In this document: positions 33,511 through 44,554 of the stretch, in pieces
How positions within the stretch are numbered: the first letter of the stretch is position 1
How the letters are laid out: each line of letters opens with the position of its first letter
Source of the DNA: Lolium rigidum
Lineage: Eukaryota > Streptophyta > Magnoliopsida > Poales > Poaceae
NCBI RefSeq assembly: GCF_022539505.1
Contig: NC_061514.1
Coordinates: 251,646,124 to 251,710,123 of the forward strand
Reading direction: 5' to 3'
DNA length: 64,000 nucleotides
Position numbers and translations under genes: made by a program
The notes under the pieces: generated by a model
What the model saw: only the letters and a program-made list of their open reading frames with translations
Databases searched by the model: none
Told to the model about the DNA's origin: nothing

Positions 33511-35176
33511 GAGCATCTCCTCTATTTAGGGATGCTGCTTCCACACCGGCGCCCCCCATACGCTAGCCCCGATAGGATTTGAAAGTTAAAATCACATTTT
33601 AAAAATGATATTCATACGAAATTCAAACAAAATTTATATAAAAGTAACGTGAATTTAAACTAAAAAACTAAAAAAATCTAGCGGCGCCATGAGTCGAATG
33701 CGCTGAAGTCCAGGTCGTCGTTGGATGGCCCGAAGGACCAGTTGTCGTCCTCGTCGGCCTTCTCCTCCTTTGGTGCCGGTAGCTCCGATGGTCCGGCGAG
33801 GTCGACGAAGTTGGCGCCGTGGTCCCTGGCGGAACACATCGCCGCCTGCCGCGGGTCCATCGCGATCTTCCGGCAGTCCTCGTCGATGGAGCGGCTGATG
33901 ATGAAGTTCTGGGTGGGGAATTCCTCCGGGTCGTCACCGCCATGGACGGCCGCCTGCGCCTCCGCCTCCATCTCCCACCACTGCTTCTTCTTCGCCGGCG
34001 GAAATGGTGGCGAGGCTGCGGCGTCATCCTCCTTGAGGCGGCGGCGGTGGCCCGACCCCATCGTTCGATGGGTCGGAGCAGAGGACGCGCGCCTCGCCCC
34101 GTCGCGGATGACGAAGCCTCCGGAAGGAGGCGCGGGCGGGGCCGAGCGCGTGCGAGCGACGGCTGACGACGATCTGGTGCGTGAGCTTCCAGACGCCAAG
34201 GTCCGTTCTGACGCCCTCTGCAGAGTCGGCGCCACCGGCGCCATGCACGCCGCCTGCGGGGAAGTACAGCGGGTCGTGTGGCCTGTCACCGCGGACGTGC
34301 TGGCGAAAGCTGTACTGGCGCAGCTTGGTGTCGATGTCGCGGCCGTACCACCAAGCACGGCGGCCGACGGTGTTGAAGCGGCCGCGGGAGCGGTCGGCCG
34401 GCCGCGCGAGCTCGACGGCGCGCTCATCTTCGAAACACCGCTGCCAGGCCGGGCTGTCGACCGCGTTGTCCGACAAGTTCCTCTCCGGCGGCGTCATCAG
34501 GCTGCGCCGTTCCCTTGCGAGGGCTTGCGTCTGCGGTCCTTCCGGTGGCGACGGTGGCACGACGAAGCCGGTGTTGGAAACGTGCCAGGCCATGTGATAG
34601 TTTGTACTGTACTGGCACGGGGACGCGGTGCCAATATAGTACACCGGCCTCGTCGAGACTGAGTTGCAACGAGCCGAGCACACCGCCGCCGCTGCCGCCG
34701 GCCTCGTCGTTGTTCGCCATCGTCGGTGGGTGTGTGGGAGGTTTGCGCAGCGGTTGGACGGCGGCGTCTAGGGTTGGAAGGTGGGGAAGAAGAGAAGTAC
34801 GCGCCGGTGGGGTTTTAAGGGAGGCGGCGGACACGCATTGAAGGCGCGTGGGTAAGGTAGGTAGGACGCCGCGTGGCCAGTCGCCGCCCTCGTCGCCGCC
34901 TGGGTTTCCGCGCGGGAGGCCATTAACACCGACGACCAACCTTCCCGCGTCGTTTCCGATGCGAACCGTCGCGTCCTCTCGCTGACAAGGCGCCCCCACC
35001 CGCGAAAACCGTCGTGCCACGAGGCGCCGGCGCGCTCGATTTGCGCCCTTCGCCAAATGGCCGGCACGGGGATGCCGGCGCTTCTATTGGCCTCGAAAAA
35101 ACGCCGACGCTATTTGGGGTGCGTCGGTGTGAGCAAATTTTCGCTGCCGACCACGGGGCCACCAGTGGAGATGCTC
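33511..35176 (-). mobile_element. Harbinger-type TIR element with non-transposase cargo
   Basis: Starts GAGCATCTCC at 33511 and ends GGAGATGCTC at 35176, giving a 10-bp perfect terminal inverted repeat of the grass Harbinger type (same GAGCATCTCC as the element at 47797). The flanking triplets CTA and TTA fit a T-A-rich 3-bp duplication with one change. The 1.67-kb body is very GC-rich and holds one long minus-strand ORF region that does not resemble a DDE transposase or Myb partner. It is therefore non-autonomous. The left end is 33 bp from a gap, but appears complete. Confidence 0.6.
33678..34720 (-). CDS. Unrecognised GC-rich ORF carried by the TIR element, frameshifted
   Basis: Minus strand, likely start ATG at 34720 (Asn/Asp/Gly-rich N-terminus), stop at 33678. 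Convincing protein-like blocks occur in three successive frames: 34720 to about 34600 (LSLDEAGVLYWHRVPVPVQY); about 34600-34150 (SLMTPPERNLSDNAVDSPAW, then RGRFNTVGRRAWWYGRDIDT); and about 34130-33678 (KKKQWWEMEAEAQA, an Asp/Glu-rich tail ending DLDFSAFDSWRR). Together they suggest one protein of roughly 300 residues damaged by two frameshifts, with a basic, Trp-containing centre and an acidic C-terminus. I cannot assign a domain. I believe similar unnamed proteins exist in wheat relatives, but that is from memory. It could be a captured host gene or a second ORF of the transposon. Confidence 0.45.
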
Positions 35177-35179
35177 TTA

Positions 35180-37554
35180 GCTGCTCCTCTTTGTTCCTTG
35201 CCCATACCGCGCCTTATCTTATTTCTCAGCTACCCATGAGGCCATGAACTGCACATGAAATCAGATGATCGAGAAGTAAGTTAGTTCTAGATCGACTGAT
35301 AGTTAATCGTGTCCTAAGAAAGTAAGGAGAGTGACACGAATGGAATTAGGGATGGACACGGACGGGGCATCGTCGTCGGCCCGGCCTTGATGGGGAGGAA
35401 TGTGGTGATGTTCCTGGCCGCGAAAGGGCCGGACAGGAGGAATATATCGTTGCCCAATAATGATGAGGTGCGAGAGAGCGATGGATCCTTGTGTCGGACG
35501 AACGGAGCAGCCGCTGTGCTCCACCTCCGGCGACGCAGCGTGCCTAGTGTGGGTGGTGTGTCCCGGTCGGATCAATTAATGGTGGATTTTAGTGTGGCAA
35601 AAGGAGGGTTCTGGACACGATCTCGATGCATGCAGCATGCACTGGGTGTAGGAGCTCTCCTGCTTTGTTGGGTTATGGCGACCCCGACGTGCTGCTCATC
35701 GTTGAGTGTTCGAATCAATGCATAATGGAAGTAGCATGGAAGAAGAATTCAATGGAGCAAAAAGGTCTACTATATATTATTCAAATGAAAAAGTGATTGG
35801 AGAAAGCGTCTAGACTCGAGGGTACGTACGTAGTATCATCGACCATCGTATAAATGATGCGCTCTGAGAGCGTGAGCGTGGCAAGCTCGATGGTCGTATG
35901 CCAACCTTACGTCACACGAAAGATACAAAACTTCCCTGCCATTATACGTTTTCTTTTCTTTCATTTTGAAGAAATAATACTTCCTCCACCCCGAAAAATG
36001 ATACTCCCAGATCGGGTTGATTTTTCTCTCTGAATCCGCATCCGCATCTATTTTTAAGGATATGGTATGCAACTTTAAAAATCAGCTGGATGAATGCGGC
36101 CGTGGATATTGGTCAAATGGATATTTACCGGATACGGTAGAGGATATAGTATTAATAATATACGACGGATATAGACTACCCGCCAATTTTAGCGAATTAT
36201 TCAAGGTCCTCAAAGAGAATAATCTGATAAAATTAGCTCAGCTCTACAAATCCTGACAACGTAGTTAATTTATCGGCCTAGCAATGTATGCTACTAGCAC
36301 CTAGCTTACTTTGTTGTAAGACCAAGTGTGCATGCTTGACTATAGTCTACCGTTACATGTGTTCTGCTCACAATTTTTACATAAAAAAGCATATTTCTAA
36401 TTTGATGTGTATTTTGCTCAGTTATCCGCTCCATATCAGTAATCTGATATAATTCTCATCCAATCGTTATCCACCTTTGATCTAAATTTGCTATAAAAAA
36501 TATACCAAAGATATAAAAATAGCAATATCCGATTAGATCCAATCCTTTTACATCCCTAGCCAGAGTAAAACATGGGTCTGGAACAAGGCAACAATTCATG
36601 GGCTATAGCAGCCAAATGACCCATCCCCTACACTATTTTTTGGTTGCATTTTACAATGACCGGGCCAGGGCTTAGAATGGTTCCGCCAACTTTTCGTGAG
36701 TGTATACGCTAAATCGTGTCTAGATATACATCTAAATTTAAAAGTATGCGGACATTAAGTGCATATATATTTACATTTGCGTGATTTGTTTTAAAACTAT
36801 TTCTACTCGATATGTCTGTATGGCATCATGGGCATGATCTTGCTGGAGTTAGCTTCTTTCGCTTTTACGAGCATTTTGCGGATGATCCACTTGAAAACTA
36901 TATTTCGTACAAAGTGATATGTCGATATGGAGTCATGGGCGTGAAAATATTCCCGTCTGAACCTCTGAGTGCGACTGTTTCCTCCACAAGGCTGGAGCTA
37001 GCTCATTAATCTACAGAAAAAGAGCTTCTTCCGCTTCATGACAACAGCTGGTGTTTAAGTACACTATAGTAGCACCGATGGGGTGGTATGGTATGAGAGA
37101 TTTAATTAGGAATTGATTGCTAGGTGATGTTGCTTTACAAGCTTAAAAACCCACTAGTCAGTAGGGTCAATCAGGCCCGGGAATTGCTACTGCGGGCCAT
37201 GACATGATCCTGTCCCCGTTACTGGACAAGATGGTTCCCCTTCCTTGGATAATTCTCTATCAGTGCTAGTGTACCAAAGTCCGATCCTATAGTAATAGGC
37301 AGACAATCAGCGATCAGGACAGCTTCAAGCAAAGGCAATTATGCGGATCAGTACTGGAATATTTATCCACCCGTTTCTTGATTAGGATCTATATAGTTTT
37401 GTGCCGCTGGATATATTCACATTTCCTCTAGGAGAATATTGTTGGTGGACAAAAAATATTGACATCTGTTGTTTTTCTTTTGAAAGCTGTAGACACCTTT
37501 CCGGATAACGGCATACATTCTGTTTATTTCTTATACTTACAAAAAGGTTCAAGA
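35180..37554. other. Intergenic DNA with transposon debris
   Basis: No gene is supported. Around 35990-36560 there are many GGATA/ATCCG-type words, plus 'TACTTCCTCCACCCCGAAA' (35981) resembling Stowaway MITE ends and 'TTACATCCCTAGCC' (36549) resembling a hAT MITE end (TAGGGATGTAA). Complete terminal repeats are not visible, so these are only hints. The rest is ordinary AT-rich DNA. Confidence 0.35.
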
Positions 37555-37869
37555 TCATTCCATGAAAAAGAAACACAGCAGAGATCTTAAGGAAACGACG
37601 AAGGAATCCGTCGAGATTTCCACCATATCTTCTGAATTTCCAAGATTCACATATTCTCTAGCTACTTCTTTTACGTGATCGCAAGCAATCGGCATGCTGC
37701 AGAAGTCGTAGCTTAGCACGAGTGCTTCGTCTCCTTTCCATTTTCTATTGGTACTTTTCATTCTTACTGTACATGTGAAGTCAGAAGCACAAAGTACACT
37801 GATTCTTGAATCGAACGAAAACATGACCAAATCTTGATCAATCCCCAAGGCAGTCAGGTCTTTCAACAA
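37555..37869 (-). CDS. Possible exon, unknown protein
   Basis: A 104-aa minus-strand ORF with protein-like composition (SFDSRISVLCASDFTCTVRM; ALVLSYDFCSMPIACDHVKE). It stays open upstream of its Met for a few codons ('SECALLKDL'), as an exon would. I do not recognise a family, no partner exon is seen within several kb, and no promoter is clear. It may be a fragment of a host gene or chance. Confidence 0.2.
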   Translation of the reverse strand: MLKDLTALGIDQDLVMFSFDSRISVLCASDFTCTVRMKSTNRKWKGDEALVLSYDFCSMPIACDHVKEVAREYVNLGNSEDMVEISTDSFVVSLRSLLCFFFME

Positions 37870-39287
37870 AGCACACTCAAAGTCTCAAACCCAACCCAGC
37901 GGAACGGAACCGAACGAATTCGCTGAGCACTACAGCGGCACGCACGTAGTGCCAACGGCAAGAAGAGCGACGCCATGCTGGAGACCTAATAGTTTTTGTT
38001 GTTCTGAAGATACGGATTATGCTAACTGGACTAGTTTATTACCCACATGGTCAGGGACTAATATTCCCTGTCCTCCTCCATCCGCACCGATTCATATGCA
38101 GCCGTTGGCTGGCTTAATTTAACAATTGTTGACCTGGCCTGTTGATGCATATATGTGTTGATGTGCTTCGAGACCTGCTGAACATGTCCGGACAATGCTC
38201 ACATGGCATCGGCTCGACCGTTGAAGTGGCCATGTTGCTTAGATGGTGAATCTGCACATTGTTGCTCCTTGGTGCTCACACAGTTCAGATAATGGAGATT
38301 CACGTTCTGATTCTGAGTCTCCCTCCATGGAGCTGATCGCCTCATGCTTGTAATTAAATTCTTGATGCTAACTGCTAAGTATACTCCAGTAGCATTCATA
38401 CCCATGATGGTGGTGAAACCCCTGATCCTGGTACTGATTTGTGAGCTGCAGTATTTGCCATTACCCATGAGTTGGATTCCATCAAGGATTCAAGGAATAC
38501 ATCAGAGCCGTAAAGACAGAGACATCAGCAAAGCGATTGGCCTTTAACCCAACCACCGTCCAACATCGACCCTCAGAATGTTTCTTCTTACTGCTTCATT
38601 TGCACCCCACTTGTACAAAAACTAATCCTTTTATAACAACGATTAGTTATAGAACACACATCACCAGTGTACTCTCCCTCTCGCTTACCTTTTCTTCCGT
38701 CATAGTCTATCCCTCCACCGCTCCACGATCTATCACAGCCAGCTGCCCCATTACATCAAGAAAAGAACTGGGAAATTGCGTTTGAACAAGCAGTTCCTTG
38801 TAAATTCAGTTTCGTGCTCCATCACCTAACGCGAAATGGCTAGGGCAATCTTTATCTGATAATTAATCAGCAGCAGTAGTTGGTACGTAGCAGAAACGAA
38901 GAATGCAAGCTCATAGCTCATAAGGCTAAGGAATCAAAACAGCTGGAAAACATGCTTGTTAATCCACTCTCTAACTGCGTCACACATGTCATCTAGCTCA
39001 CAATGATGCATATGCAAACTCAGCAAAGCATGAATTATTTCTGTTTTTTTTTTCAAATTCACTTGGTACGTTAAGTCAAGGACACTACCACTAGAAGCTG
39101 CCGTTGGAAGGGAGGGCAACAAATCAACACGGTATTAGAATTTAGACAGCGTGAGCTTTTCATGTATTCGCGACTCAGGGTAGAGAGGGTGCATACAAGG
39201 GCATCCGAACTAACAATGCCTGTATTTTACAATGCCATCATCTACCGAGTCAATAATGGAGTGGATTACAGTCTATGCACTCCACAT
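37870..39287. other. Intergenic DNA with no recognised feature
   Basis: Ordinary low-copy-looking DNA. Only short ORFs; no LTR ends, TIRs or RNA genes identified. It directly abuts the Mutator-like element and serves as its target (9-bp duplication at 39288). Confidence 0.4.
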
Positions 39288-40050
39288 TAGATTTAAGGGA
39301 TTTCTATTTTCGTGCCCTCCGGTCCTTAGTTGTACTCAGTTTTCCCAGCTCCTTAGTTTTTCCTCAGTTTTCCCCAAGCCCTTGTTTGAAACCCGCAGAA
39401 GCAGCTCAGACGGCAGGATTCCCGTTTAGTTGACCGTTCTGTCACGTGTGGGGCCGCGTCTTGTGGGGCCGAGTCGTGTGGGCCCGCGTCGCGTGGGGCT
39501 GGTAGAAAGGGCCCGCGTGGGACAGGACGAGAAGCGTTTGGTTGCACGTGAGCGAGAGCTGGGTTCTGTCTCTCTCGGCCCCAAATTGGCATCCCTATTA
39601 AGTGCACCTTTTTCCCTCTTTCTCTCTCGTCCTTTTCACCAAATTAGTATAAAATCTAGAGAAGCTTGCATTTCTGACTTTCTTCAATTATTTGTGCCTT
39701 TTGGCCCTCGTTGTTTGCCCAATATGGCAGCAAATCTAGTACTCCTCCGGTTCATATGTATGTAGTTAAATCTAGAAGCAAATCTCCGGGATAATGTACG
39801 ATAAATTCACAGTCATAGTAAATCAAGAAAACTAAGTACGGCCAACAAAATATAGTAGACTAGGGATAGATAATCCCTAGATAATATGGATAGATAATAG
39901 GCTGCATACACAGCAGCCAACATAGTAACAGGTTCTTCACAGACACCATCATACTAACATAACAACAAGGGATCCCTAGCTAACAACAAAGGGATCCCAA
40001 CAACAAACTAGGAGGCAGCAGCAGCAGCAAGCACACGTCCGGGACTCCGC

Positions 40051-40440
40051 CTACCCCATCCGGCTCTCCCTCCACTTGTTGATCTTGCTCCCCTTGGGAG
40101 CCTTGGGCTTGAGCGGAGGCATGCGCCCGGCGGAGATCTCCACCCGGCCGGAAGCTGCGGAGGTGCATGCCGAGCGCCCTGTGCTTGGCGCGGAAGGAGT
40201 GGACGTTCACCGTCGTGCCGACCTTGGGGAAGGTGTTGCTGATGTTCTCAGCATGCGTGACGAGGTAGTTGAAGTCCGTGGCGCCGAGTCTCCTGGTGCA
40301 GAAGGGGCACCTGTACACCTCCTTGGCGAAGTAGGAGATGTATTGGCCGACCTGCGGCCTCCGCAGCACTCGGCGAGTCTTGACGTCCTCCTCGCTCTTC
40401 GTCGCTGCCGACGTCGCTGCCGTACATCCGATCCATATCA
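40051..40440 (-). pseudogene. Captured gene in Pack-MULE, exon 2 (XS-zinc-finger-like)
   Basis: Minus-strand coding block downstream of an intron of about 0.5 kb; acceptor near 40450 is not certain. It opens with 'DMDRMYGSDVGSDEE'. After a one-base shift at 40391-40394 it continues with 'TRRVLRRPQVGQYISYFAKE', then a zinc-finger-like motif starting CPFC followed by His residues (LVTHAE and AKHRALGMHL), which resembles the zf-XS type of SGS3/IDN2-family proteins in RNA-directed DNA methylation. After a second shift near 40140 it ends with a basic tail and TAG at 40051. The first shift is a CTCG against CTG change on the plus strand, so it could be a sequence error. The zf-XS assignment is by pattern only; no XS or coiled-coil domain is seen. 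Confidence 0.5.
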
Positions 40441-40985
40441 AACAGAAACTAGTGAATGAGTTGCAACGATGACTAACGTACATGATAACAAAGTTAAGAA
40501 AAACAGAGTCAGCCTCGAGTTAGAGTGGACATGATTATATATCTACAGGGGAAGGGGTAAGCGAACTAAAGCTCATGCACAACAGATTTGTACACAGCAA
40601 TGGTTCGCTGAACCCTCCCTGTAAAAATTTGTGCCCAACCATTCATCATAGGCAAAGAAACAGATTCTAGATCTGAACTAGATCTGAACTTGAACACATT
40701 CGAGATTATTTGCAAAATTAAACGGTTGACATCTTTTGATTAGTGCATAAAATAACTGATTGAGATCCCATGATTACTTGCATAAATTAACTGATTGAGA
40801 TCCAATATTATTTGCATAAATTAACCGAACAGCCGAACCCCAAATCAAGAAGTGATCAAAACAAAATGGAATAAAATCGGCGCAAATATTAGCCCAATAC
40901 TGATCCATCTACAGATCCATCTACACCAGCAAAAATAGGGTTCAAAAAGGAATGGGGAACAAAAAAGGAAGCAAACCGTAGTTAC

Positions 40986-41219
40986 CTCGTTCCATGGGTC
41001 CTCCAGGGAGGTGTCGTAGGGGTTCGGGGGCGGGACGTACGGCACGGGGTCGTAGGGGTCCCATCCCGCCGGGATCTGACTGCCACCGGCGGCAGCAGCC
41101 TCCGATGCACCGGCGGCGGCGGCGGCGGCGGCGTCGTCCGTCGAGGGGACGGGGCCGAAGATGGAGGCGTCGCGCTTCGAGCCAACCTCGACGATGGGAT
41201 TGGCATTCTCCTTGTCCAT
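40986..41219 (-). CDS. Captured gene in Pack-MULE, exon 1
   Basis: ATG at 41219 follows a purine-rich leader (GGAAGAGGAAGAG repeats at 41225-41265). It codes 78 residues: start MDKENANPIVEVGSKRDASIF, an Ala-rich linker (poly-Ala 30-45), then a Pro/Tyr-rich part 'PAGWDPYDPVPYVPPP' and 'SLEDPWNE'. It ends exactly at a splice donor, GAG|GTAAC, at 40986/40985. The frame is intact. The exon's only plausible continuation is the zinc-finger-like exon at 40051-40440, 550 bp downstream on the same strand. No nuclear localisation or catalytic motif is visible in this part. Confidence 0.6.
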
Positions 41220-42303
41220 CTCTCCGGCGGAGGAAGAGGAAGAGGAAGAGGGAGAGGGAGAGGGTTTTTGCTTTGGAGAAGATGATGGGACGTGGGAGAG
41301 AGTTGGCGATGCGTGAGCGAGTGAGAGTGACAGAGACAATGCGAGGAGGCGTCTATAAAGGCGAGGGGTGGTTAATGCGACCCGCGTCCTACGCGTGCAC
41401 GGGTGCACGTCCGCACGTCTTGGACTTCGCAACGCGACACGCGTCCACGATTGCACGTCTCGACTTCTCCACCGCGACCCGCGTCTACGCGTCAACAATT
41501 GCACGTGTCCTCGAGTCTAACCCCGGAAATTTAGATATACTCAGGTATACCCTCGAGTCTTATACTAGCATTTTTTGTGTGCTCAATTTTCCCCTCGAGT
41601 GCTAATACTCGGCTAGTGCAATATACTCAGTTTTACCCTCAAGTGGCTGGTCAACAGAGAGTCAACAAATGGGATTAACTAGTTAAATGAGTCATTTAAT
41701 GTGCAAAAAAATCCTAAAAAGAGTGGCACTTACTCATGGAGTCTTTACCACAAATTGACACTTCTCAAATCATAGATAAATCATAGATAAATCAAGTTTT
41801 ACCACAAATTGCCACTTCTCAAATCACCTAGTAGCTATGAAGGTGCATGGTTTTCCACAATAAGCCCTTCCCAAAACAGCTTCCCCCAAATCATACTTTG
41901 TCTAAATGAGGCCACAATTCTCACACTGATGTATATTGGTATTGCAAATAGTTTGAGGTAGGCCAAGATGGGTTTCATTGTACAAAACACGCATTTTCCA
42001 TTTTTTAAATCTCATATTTGAATCCCTTAGTCTATTTACTACTCGGGTGCCCTTGGTTTCTTGATAGTACTCGGTTTTGCCCTCTCTCTTCACAAATTCT
42101 CGCAGACGTGCATCATCGCTCCGATTGGTCTAGCCCATGTCACGCGGATCGTGCCCACCGACCGTTGATCGTATGATATAGGGAACGGGCAGGATAACCC
42201 TCTCTCTCTCTGTTGGCGGTTAATTAGCTTGCCGAAGGGCGGTTTTCGTATTATTTTTCACGCGCTAAAAATTATAAACTGTTTTAGGCGTTATTTTTCA
42301 CGC

Positions 42304-42751
42304 AAAAAATGATAAACCATCACCGATTTGTTGTTACCATTACTTTTCACGCAAAAAAAATGATAAACCATCACCGATTTGTTGTTGCCATTACTTTTCA
42401 CGCAAAAAATTGATAAACCATCAACAATTTGTTGTAGCCATTACTTTTACGCAAAAAATGATAAACCATCAACAATTTGTTGTTGCCATTACTTTTACGC
42501 AAAAAATGATAAACCATCAACAATTTGTTGTTGCCATTACTTTTCACGCAAAAAATATGATAAACCATCACCGATTTGTTGTTGCCATTACTTTTCACGC
42601 AAAAAATGATAAACCATCAACAATTTGTTGTAGCCATTACTTTTCACGCAAAAAATTGATAAACCATCAACAATTTGTTGTAGCCATTACTTTTCACGCA
42701 AAAAAATGATAAACCATCAACAATTTGTTGTAGCCATTACTTTTCACGCAG
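42304..42751. repeat. 49-bp tandem repeat array, nine units
   Basis: Nine units of 48-51 bp with consensus 'CAAAAAATGATAAACCATCA', 'ACAATTTGTTGTTGCCATTA' and 'CTTTTCACG'. Variants: ACCGATTTG against ACAATTTG, and GTTGCC against GTAGCC, alternating by unit. A degenerate unit precedes at about 42256. Length changes fall in the A-run. It lies inside the Pack-MULE and makes the repetitive short ORFs on both strands. Confidence 0.95.
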
Positions 42752-43299
42752 AAAAAACCTAATTTGTTACAAAAGCTGGTTTCAGTGAGACCTAACCAAG
42801 TTTGGCATACATGATGGCATACCTATAACAACAAGGAATATCTAAAAGGGAAAGTTTCAGAAAATTTAGGGTGAAAATGATGCCATACATGATGCTTGTT
42901 TTTCGAGGTTTTGACCTGAAAATCAATTGGGTATTGTAAAGGGAAATAAAAAGTTCGAAAAATGTAAAAACGAAACAATCTATCTATCTATGTATAGAAG
43001 ATCAGCTGTATGAAATTTGAGGTTATTTAGAGAAGGTAGAAAAAATCACCTTGTTAGAAAAGCTGGTTTCAGCGAGACGAAACGGCATGCGCTTAAGCAA
43101 AGTGATTTTTTCAAACATCTCCAAATGACCCCAAATTTTCCATACATGATGCCATACGTGTAACAACAAGGAACCCTATCTAAAAAGTGTCAAAAAAGTT
43201 TGCCCAACCGTATAGCTCTATCAAAAAGAACCTCACCATGGCGCTAGTATAATTTTGGGATAGTTACAAACTTTCGTTACCTAACCTTCAACATGAAAC

Positions 43300-44110
43300 T
43301 TGTTTCAAATTCATTTTGGCCTACAAGAAACAAATCCCAACTTGATTCGAGCACCACAGCCTCCAAACGATGCCGATGCCGATATCGGCATGGTCGAACG
43401 GCTATGCTCGCCGCCATCTGCTAGGTCAACGTCGGGATGCACCCTCAATCCCGTCCCCTCATTCGATCACCGACACACCGGAGATACCGCCGAGGCCAAT
43501 GCCGAACGTACATGCTGATGCCAATGCCGATCATGCATGCACGCCGCCGTGGGCACGGCCACGCCGACCCGCTATCGCTGGACGCCACGGACCACCGCGA
43601 GATCTTTCCCTTCGCCACCACACTCTCCTAGCACCCACCTATACACGCCGGAAAGGAGAGACACTAGTTTTCTCTACATTGCTCGCGTTCGTGTCCGACA
43701 CGGTCGGTCAAAGTTTTGAGGTGGTCGTCGATGTCGTCGACCATTTCTTCTCTTCTTTGCATGGTTAAACGCGTCTAGTTCATATCTATCTAATGCGTCC
43801 GGTCTCGCCTCATGCAGTTCTTTGTGGACGTCGATCTCATCTCGGCACCCCGCATGCCACCTCCTCCGTGCCATCGCTGTAGAGCTCCGTTTAAAAATCT
43901 AATCCTACCCGTGTATTGCCCCTTGTATCGGCGTCATGGCCGTACTTGTCATTTGATATACCGAAGCCCCACTCGTTCGCGTTTTGGTCGGGGATACAGC
44001 GATGCTTACGGTCAAACAAAGATGGATGGTCTGACGTGTCTTTGCAGGCTCTACGTGGCCCCACTAGTCAGAAGATAACGGTCAACCGTCGGGCAACCGG
44101 CCGTTACATC
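43300..44110. other. GC-rich part of the Pack-MULE, uncertain coding
   Basis: Antiparallel ORFs (132 aa plus, 66 aa minus) overlap here. The minus one has 'HEARPDALDRYELDAFNHAKKRRNGRR', which looks more protein-like than random, but no family is recognised and no start or splice sites are convincing. It may be a second captured fragment. Confidence 0.25.
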
Positions 44111-44554
44111 ACGTCTGATGGTTTCAGACAAACGCTTGGGTAAAACTGAGGAAAAACTAAGGAGCTGGGGAAAACTGAGCACAACTAAGGACCCGAGGGC
44201 ACGAAAATAGAAATCCCTAGATTTAATTAGTCTGGCGTGATGATGCACAAAGAATGTGCAGTGCAGGTTAAAAAAGCCCATCCGAAATGCCGTGCGATTA
44301 CTGTATCATTACTGTAGAGATTAGGGAAGGATTATCCTGAACACTAAGTAATTGCAAGCTGGCATGCATGACATATTTGGCATCATACTGTAGGAGATTG
44401 TCTCGGTGAGGGAGCAAAGTGGGAGAGTGCAAAAGCCACACGAAACTGCATTAGTGGTGCTAGATGCCAACAATAGGATTACCATTATTGCCAATAGGAT
44501 AGAGGCAAATGCAAATTAGGATTGATGTGAACTAAACTTTCTCAGTTCATGGTC

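Larger units (their letters stand above)
39297..44217. mobile_element. Pack-MULE: Mutator-like element with captured gene
   Basis: A 4921-bp element bounded by long terminal inverted repeats of about 90 bp. The left begins GGGATTTCTATTTTCGTGCC, and the right end read inward is almost identical. A perfect 9-bp target duplication, TAGATTTAA, flanks it at 39288-39296 and 44218-44226; long TIRs plus 9 bp is diagnostic of Mutator-like elements. No MURA transposase is inside. It carries a two-exon gene (40051-41219, minus), a 49-bp tandem array (42304-42751), a duplicated segment (42764-42850 and 43045-43190), and a GC-rich stretch with antiparallel ORFs (43300-44080). It must move with a transposase supplied in trans. 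Confidence 0.9.

Noticed and set aside
33721..34662. 313-aa plus-strand ORF
   Set aside because: It is the shadow of the minus-strand cargo ORF, whose blocks look far more protein-like; high GC keeps the opposite strand open.
35349..36563. Complete hAT MITE with TAGGGATG ends
   Set aside because: A TAGGGATG-type word occurs near both limits, but the internal sequences do not pair and no 8-bp duplication is visible.
40994..41605. 203-aa plus-strand ORF
   Set aside because: Arg-rich shadow of the minus-strand exon with start and splice donor at 40986-41219.
42304..42751. CRISPR-like regularly spaced repeat
   Set aside because: Plant nuclear DNA, and the units are contiguous copies with no unique spacers; it is a tandem minisatellite.
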